A stretch of DNA of 39,324 nucleotides from Kutzneria sp. (GTDB lineage: Bacteria > Actinomycetota > Actinomycetes > Mycobacteriales > Pseudonocardiaceae): assembly GCA_019239965.1 (NCBI GenBank), contig JAFAZC010000175.1, forward strand, positions 1 through 39,324. The letters run 5' to 3'. Shown piece after piece: positions 36,333-39,324 of the stretch (position 1 is the stretch's first letter; every line of letters begins with the position of its first letter). Position numbers and translations under genes: made by a program. Under the pieces are notes generated by a model. That model was not told the origin of the DNA. It ran no database searches and saw nothing but the letters and a program-made list of their open reading frames with translations.

Positions 36333-37289
36333 TCAGTCAGCGATGCCGACCGCTATCCCGTCCAGGATGTCATGTTCGCTGGCCACCAGTTCGGCGATGC
36401 TTGCCCGCTCGGCGAGTGTTTCGGCGAGCACTCCGAGTACCAGGGCGCCACCGCCGATCACATCAACCCGGCCAGGGTGGATCACGCCTGAGGCCACACG
36501 GTCGGCATGGTCGGCCGCGAGCAGCCGCTCGGTGGTGTCCTTGACCCGCTCGAGCGGCAACCGGGACAGGTGGATGCGTTCCGGGTCGTACTCGGACAGT
36601 TCCTGGGCCACCGCCGACACGGTGGTGACCGTGCCGGCCACCCCGATCCAGGTCCGTGCCTCGGCTACCGGCACCGCGTCGAAAGCGGCACCGAGCGCCT
36701 CGGTCACCGCGCGCACCGCCGCCGCGATCTCCACCGACGACGGCGGGTCCGAGGCAAGGAACCGCTCGGTGATCCGAACGCACCCGACGTCGACCGACTT
36801 GGCCGCCCGCACCCGTGCCGTCCTGCCGTCCCAGTCGCCGAGCACCAGCTCGGTCGATCCGCCTCCGATATCGGCCACCAGGAATGGGCCCTGCACCGGG
36901 TCGCAGTCGAGCACGGCACCGGTGAACGACAGCCGCGCCTCCTCCTCTCCACTGATCACCTCCGCCTCGACGCCGAGCACCGAGCGGGTCATCCCGAAGA
37001 ACTCGTCACGGTTGCCGGCATCTCGGGTCGCCGACGTGGCCACCATCCGCACCCGCTCGACCCCCTTGCGCCGCAGCACGGCAACGTAGTCGGCGAGTGC
37101 GGTCCCTGTCCTGTCCAGCGCCTCGGGCGCGAGCATGCCGGTGGCGTCCACCCCCTGCCCCAGGCGGACTATCCGGGTCTCCCGATGGACGTCACGCAGC
37201 CACCGGGTGCCATCGTCGCGGATCGTGACGTCGGCGATCAGAAGCCGGATCGAGTTCGTACCGCAGTCGACGGCTGCTACGCGTGGCAT
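36333..37289 (-). CDS. Ppx/GppA family phosphatase
   Basis: 318 residues, the short single-module form. Actin-like ATPase-fold phosphatase acting on polyphosphate or pppGpp. N-terminal phosphate loop AAVDCGTNSIRLLIAD, second loop LVADIGGGSTELVLG, catalytic Glu region ISGEEEARLSF, and GVAGTVTTVSA near the end. It corresponds to the Rv1026 gene after ftsB-DUF501 in M. tuberculosis. ATG 37289 lies 6 nt after TAGCGT and 9 nt after the transglycosylase stop, so it can be made both from read-through and from its own leaderless transcript. Confidence 0.93.
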   Translation of the reverse strand: MPRVAAVDCGTNSIRLLIADVTIRDDGTRWLRDVHRETRIVRLGQGVDATGMLAPEALDRTGTALADYVAVLRRKGVERVRMVATSATRDAGNRDEFFGMTRSVLGVEAEVISGEEEARLSFTGAVLDCDPVQGPFLVADIGGGSTELVLGDWDGRTARVRAAKSVDVGCVRITERFLASDPPSSVEIAAAVRAVTEALGAAFDAVPVAEARTWIGVAGTVTTVSAVAQELSEYDPERIHLSRLPLERVKDTTERLLAADHADRVASGVIHPGRVDVIGGGALVLGVLAETLAERASIAELVASEHDILDGIAVGIAD

Positions 37290-37295
37290 GGGACC

Positions 37296-37301
37296 ACGCT
37301 A
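37296..37301 (-). promoter_or_regulatory. -10-like TAGCGT before the phosphatase gene
   Basis: On the minus strand TAGCGT overlaps the stop codon of the transglycosylase gene and ends 6 nt before ATG 37289; no ribosome site is seen between them. Confidence 0.35.
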
Positions 37302-38540
37302 ACGCCTTGCCGCGGCGTCCTTGCCCGTGGTGGTGACCGGTCCGGTCGTCGTCGCCATCGGACTGGTCATCGGACCCGGCGGCGGGCAGCCGTTCGGCGG
37401 CGTGGTGGTGGTTGTCGTCGGCGTGCTGGTGGTGGTGGTGGTCGTGGTTGGAGTGGTCGTCGCCGTTGGACTGGTGGTGGTCGTGGTGGTGGTGGTGGTC
37501 GTCGTCGGGCAGCCCGGCGGGGTCGTGGTGGTCGTGGTGACCACCGTGGTCGCCGTGGCGGTGACGGTCACCGTCCTGGTGGTCGTCGACGTCGGCGTGC
37601 TGGTGACCGTGGTCGTCGTCGACAGGACGGGTTCTGCCGGCGGCGTGGTCGCAACCGTGGACGGCGGTCCCACCAGCGGAGGCTGTGGCTGTGCCAGCGG
37701 AAGAGCTGGCGCCGCCCCCGAGGCGTCGGGCAGTTCACTGATTCCCTTGGCGTAGGCGTCGGCCCAGAGCAGCACGGTTCGCACATAGCTGTCGGAGTGG
37801 TTGTAGTTGAACACCGCCGCTGCCCGCTGCCTGCGGTCACGAAGGTCGCCCCCGGCCGAGCACAGATAGTTGCCCGCGGCGAGCGCCGCGTCGTAGATGT
37901 TGTTCGGGTCGGCCTGTCCAAAGCCCTTCGCGTTGGAGCTCGCCTGATAGATCCGCCAGGTGGACGGGATGAACTGCATCGGACCGACGGCGCGGTCCCA
38001 TACCGCGTCACTGTCCCACTGGCCGCCGTCGGTGTCGGGCACAGCCGCCACACCGGGGGCGCCGTTCAGTTCGGGTCCAAGGATCGGGGCCAGCGTGGTG
38101 CCCCGCGCGTCCACCGCGCCGCCGCGGGCGTGGCCGGACTCGATGCGTCCGATTCCGGCGAGCAGCGCCCAGTCCAGATGGCAGCCCGGCGTTGTAGTGG
38201 CCACGATCCGCTCCGCCTTGCGGTAGGCGGCCAAGGCGGCACGTGGGATGCCGGGCGAGTCGCCGATGCCGGTCTGGCCCGAATCATCCGGCGGAGCGAG
38301 CGCGTCCGGTCCGAGTTGGGGCGACTCGGGCAACGCTCCGGTCGCGCCGAGCGGGTCGCCGTGCCCCGCCGATGCGCCGAAAGGCATCTGGTCGGCGACC
38401 CCTCCCCACGACACGACGGCGTCGCCTCCGAGCACCACCGGCGCCAGCATCGCGGTCACGGCCACCGCCGCACGCCATCGTCGATTCGGCGAGACACGCA
38501 CACGCCGTCGAGTCCGGACTTTGACGCTGTGTACACCCAC
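37299..38540 (-). CDS. Secreted lytic transglycosylase-like protein with Thr-rich tail
   Basis: 413 residues from GTG 38540 (AAGGAG 11 nt upstream, rather far). A signal or anchor segment (WRAAVAVTAMLAPVVLGGD, 22-40) is followed by a variable stretch, then an SLT-type domain in residues 100-265: likely catalytic Glu134 in GRIESGHARGG, VGPMQFIPSTWRIY (185-198), and NYNHSDSYVRTVL. It would cleave peptidoglycan glycan strands. Residues 306-380 are about three-quarters Thr with two Cys in PPGCP and PPNGCP, a likely O-mannosylated wall-spanning tail. Lies between DUF501 and ppx in an otherwise conserved group. Confidence 0.9.
   Translation of the reverse strand: MGVHSVKVRTRRRVRVSPNRRWRAAVAVTAMLAPVVLGGDAVVSWGGVADQMPFGASAGHGDPLGATGALPESPQLGPDALAPPDDSGQTGIGDSPGIPRAALAAYRKAERIVATTTPGCHLDWALLAGIGRIESGHARGGAVDARGTTLAPILGPELNGAPGVAAVPDTDGGQWDSDAVWDRAVGPMQFIPSTWRIYQASSNAKGFGQADPNNIYDAALAAGNYLCSAGGDLRDRRQRAAAVFNYNHSDSYVRTVLLWADAYAKGISELPDASGAAPALPLAQPQPPLVGPPSTVATTPPAEPVLSTTTTVTSTPTSTTTRTVTVTATATTVVTTTTTTPPGCPTTTTTTTTTTTSPTATTTPTTTTTTTSTPTTTTTTPPNGCPPPGPMTSPMATTTGPVTTTGKDAAARR
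37401..37625 (-). repeat. Low-complexity coding repeat (ACC/ACG codons) for the Thr-rich tail
   Basis: Mostly GGT/GGTC/CGTC units on the plus strand, encoding residues 306-380 of the transglycosylase-like protein as runs of Thr broken by Pro, Ser, Val and two GCP units. The run is prone to slippage, so its length may vary between strains. Confidence 0.85.
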
Positions 38541-38614
38541 GAGGGCCCACGCTCCTTGTACCGACCACGTGAATCTACGGACGTCGTCGCTGACGACCCA
38601 TGAATCACGGTCAG

Positions 38615-38642
38615 GGTGCCCGATACCCGGTCGGGTGTCACC
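38615..38642 (-). promoter_or_regulatory. Leader hairpin between DUF501 and transglycosylase genes
   Basis: In the 169-bp gap CCCGA/TCGGG pair around a 7-nt loop, and GGTG/CACC can pair outside them past a 3-nt bulge. It may end the DUF501 transcript or form part of a leader for the transglycosylase. A known riboswitch class was not recognised. Confidence 0.3.
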
Positions 38643-38709
38643 TCGTTGAGTCTGTTTTGCCGTGATCTCGGAGACCGCTAGGCCGACTGGCTGTTCTCAG
38701 GACGTCCGT

Positions 38710-39201
38710 TCAGGCGCAGTCCCCAGCGGGCCATGAGCCGGCGAGCAGTACGAGTGCCTCGTCACCAAAGGGGTTCACGCCGGCGCCGCACGCCAGAGCG
38801 TGGGCGACATGCACGTGCAGGCACTTGACCCGCCCCGGCATACCGCCGGCGCTGACCTCGTGGCCGAGCGGCTCGATGGCATCCCGTTCGGCCAGGTAGG
38901 CGCGGTGCGCGCGCAGGTACGCCGCGGCGAGTTCGTCGTCGTGTGCCAGCCGCTCCGTCATCTTCCTCATGACGCCGGAGGCCTCGAGCGTGCCAACCAG
39001 CGAGCAGAGCCGGGGACAGGTCAGGTAGTACAGCGTCGGGAACGGCGTGCCGTCCTCCAGTCGCGGACTGGTCTGCACGACCGACGGATGCCCGCTCGGG
39101 CAGCGCGCCGCCACCGCCCGCAGAGCCCTCGGCCTGCGCCCGAGCTGTTCGGCAATCACCTCGATATCGGCGCGGGACAACGATTCCCGGGACGATGTCA
39201 T
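38710..39201 (-). CDS. DUF501 family protein
   Basis: 163 residues from ATG 39201 (GGGGAG 9 nt upstream). Matches DUF501: LGRRPRALRAVAARCPSGHP near the N-terminus, the PTLYYLTCPRL signature, EASGVMRKM, and a late GMPGRVKCLHVHVAHALACG. Conserved Cys and His (CPSGH, TCPRLC, KCLHVHVAH) suggest metal binding. Its ATG overlaps the TGA of the upstream ftsB gene (TGATG, 39199-39203), so it is translationally coupled. In actinobacteria this family nearly always follows eno-ftsB and precedes ppx; function unknown. Confidence 0.92.
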   Translation of the reverse strand: MTSSRESLSRADIEVIAEQLGRRPRALRAVAARCPSGHPSVVQTSPRLEDGTPFPTLYYLTCPRLCSLVGTLEASGVMRKMTERLAHDDELAAAYLRAHRAYLAERDAIEPLGHEVSAGGMPGRVKCLHVHVAHALACGAGVNPFGDEALVLLAGSWPAGDCA

Positions 39202-39324
39202 CACGAACCGCTCCCCGTGATCGACTCCCACAGCTGTTCGTACCACGGCGTCGCCGCGGTCTGCTGCTGCGGGGAGTTCTGCTGGTCCGCGGCATTCTCG
39301 TCGCCAGGCAGCTGCACGGTGTAG
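39201..39324 (-). CDS. Septum formation initiator FtsB/DivIC, C-terminal end (partial)
   Basis: Only the last 40 residues are inside the window, ending at TGA 39201-39203. The frame reads YTVQLPGDENAADQQ, a Gln/Pro-rich linker and PWYEQLWESITGSGS. The PWYxxLW end is characteristic of actinobacterial FtsB/DivIC C-termini, and the gene order ftsB-DUF501 supports it. FtsB is a single-pass membrane protein of the divisome; its transmembrane and coiled-coil parts lie outside. Stop and DUF501 start share one base (TGATG). Confidence 0.8.
   Translation of the reverse strand, partial: YTVQLPGDENAADQQNSPQQQTAATPWYEQLWESITGSGS

Noticed and set aside
37320-37625. Repetitive GGT/GTC tract considered as a CRISPR or tandem-repeat locus
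   Set aside because: It is in frame in the transglycosylase gene and encodes Thr runs; no spaced identical repeats.
38541-38709. Possible c-di-AMP (ydaO) riboswitch before the wall-hydrolase gene
   Set aside because: Such switches precede some actinobacterial wall hydrolases, but the gap is short and the conserved core was not recognised; only a simple hairpin is visible.

Overview
The window is high-GC chromosomal DNA from an actinomycete, most probably a member of the Pseudonocardiaceae (Amycolatopsis/Saccharomonospora-like). Evidence is the GC-rich third codon positions, an ESX-type PPE/EspG gene set, a DUF3558 lipoprotein, many GTG starts, and several genes whose start codon lies 6-8 nt after a TANNNT-like -10 box (probable leaderless transcripts). 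No rRNA, tRNA, CRISPR array, transposase or phage gene was recognised.

Layout. 1-2505 (+): the end of a DUF3558 lipoprotein, a small WXG100-like protein, a PPE-domain protein and an EspG-type chaperone. 2498-6695: glycerol uptake and catabolism, glpD (-) divergent from glpF-glpK (+). 6743-8175 (-): a small beta-rich protein, a class F-type sortase lipoprotein and an exported Pro/Thr-rich protein. 8306-14883: lpdA-type flavoprotein, a gamma-glutamylcyclotransferase-like protein, a carotenoid-desaturase-like oxidoreductase translationally coupled to a DUF3556 membrane protein, and an M20 amidohydrolase. 15127-17204: a small membrane protein divergent from a membrane Ser/Thr kinase.

17242-26317: nucleoside salvage and deoxyribose use: purine nucleoside phosphorylase, a PmmB/PGM2-type phosphosugar mutase, uracil phosphoribosyltransferase, deoxyribose-phosphate aldolase and two overlapping aldehyde-dehydrogenase genes. 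The second of these is a half-length ALDH without a catalytic half, so the pair looks like a split ALDH16. A small membrane protein, an aldo/keto reductase with its MerR regulator, and a DUF1707 protein are interspersed. Together the enzymes can take purine deoxynucleosides to glyceraldehyde-3-P, acetaldehyde and then acetate.

26355-32554 (-): a lipoprotein and a complete five-gene oligopeptide/dipeptide ABC importer (binding protein, two permeases, two ATPases) with a strong hairpin between the binding protein and the first permease. 32918-36258: a secreted alpha/beta hydrolase, a cytochrome P450 and a divergent DUF574 SAM-methyltransferase. 36333-39324 (-): a Ppx/GppA phosphatase, a transglycosylase-like protein with a Thr-rich tail, a DUF501 protein and the C-terminus of FtsB/DivIC, the usual group downstream of eno.

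From memory, the order glpD2 - lpdA - small gene - amidohydrolase - deoD - pmmB - upp matches Mycobacterium tuberculosis Rv3302c-Rv3309c, and ftsB-DUF501-ppx matches Rv1024-Rv1026, so most of the window is an old actinobacterial core with lineage-specific insertions.
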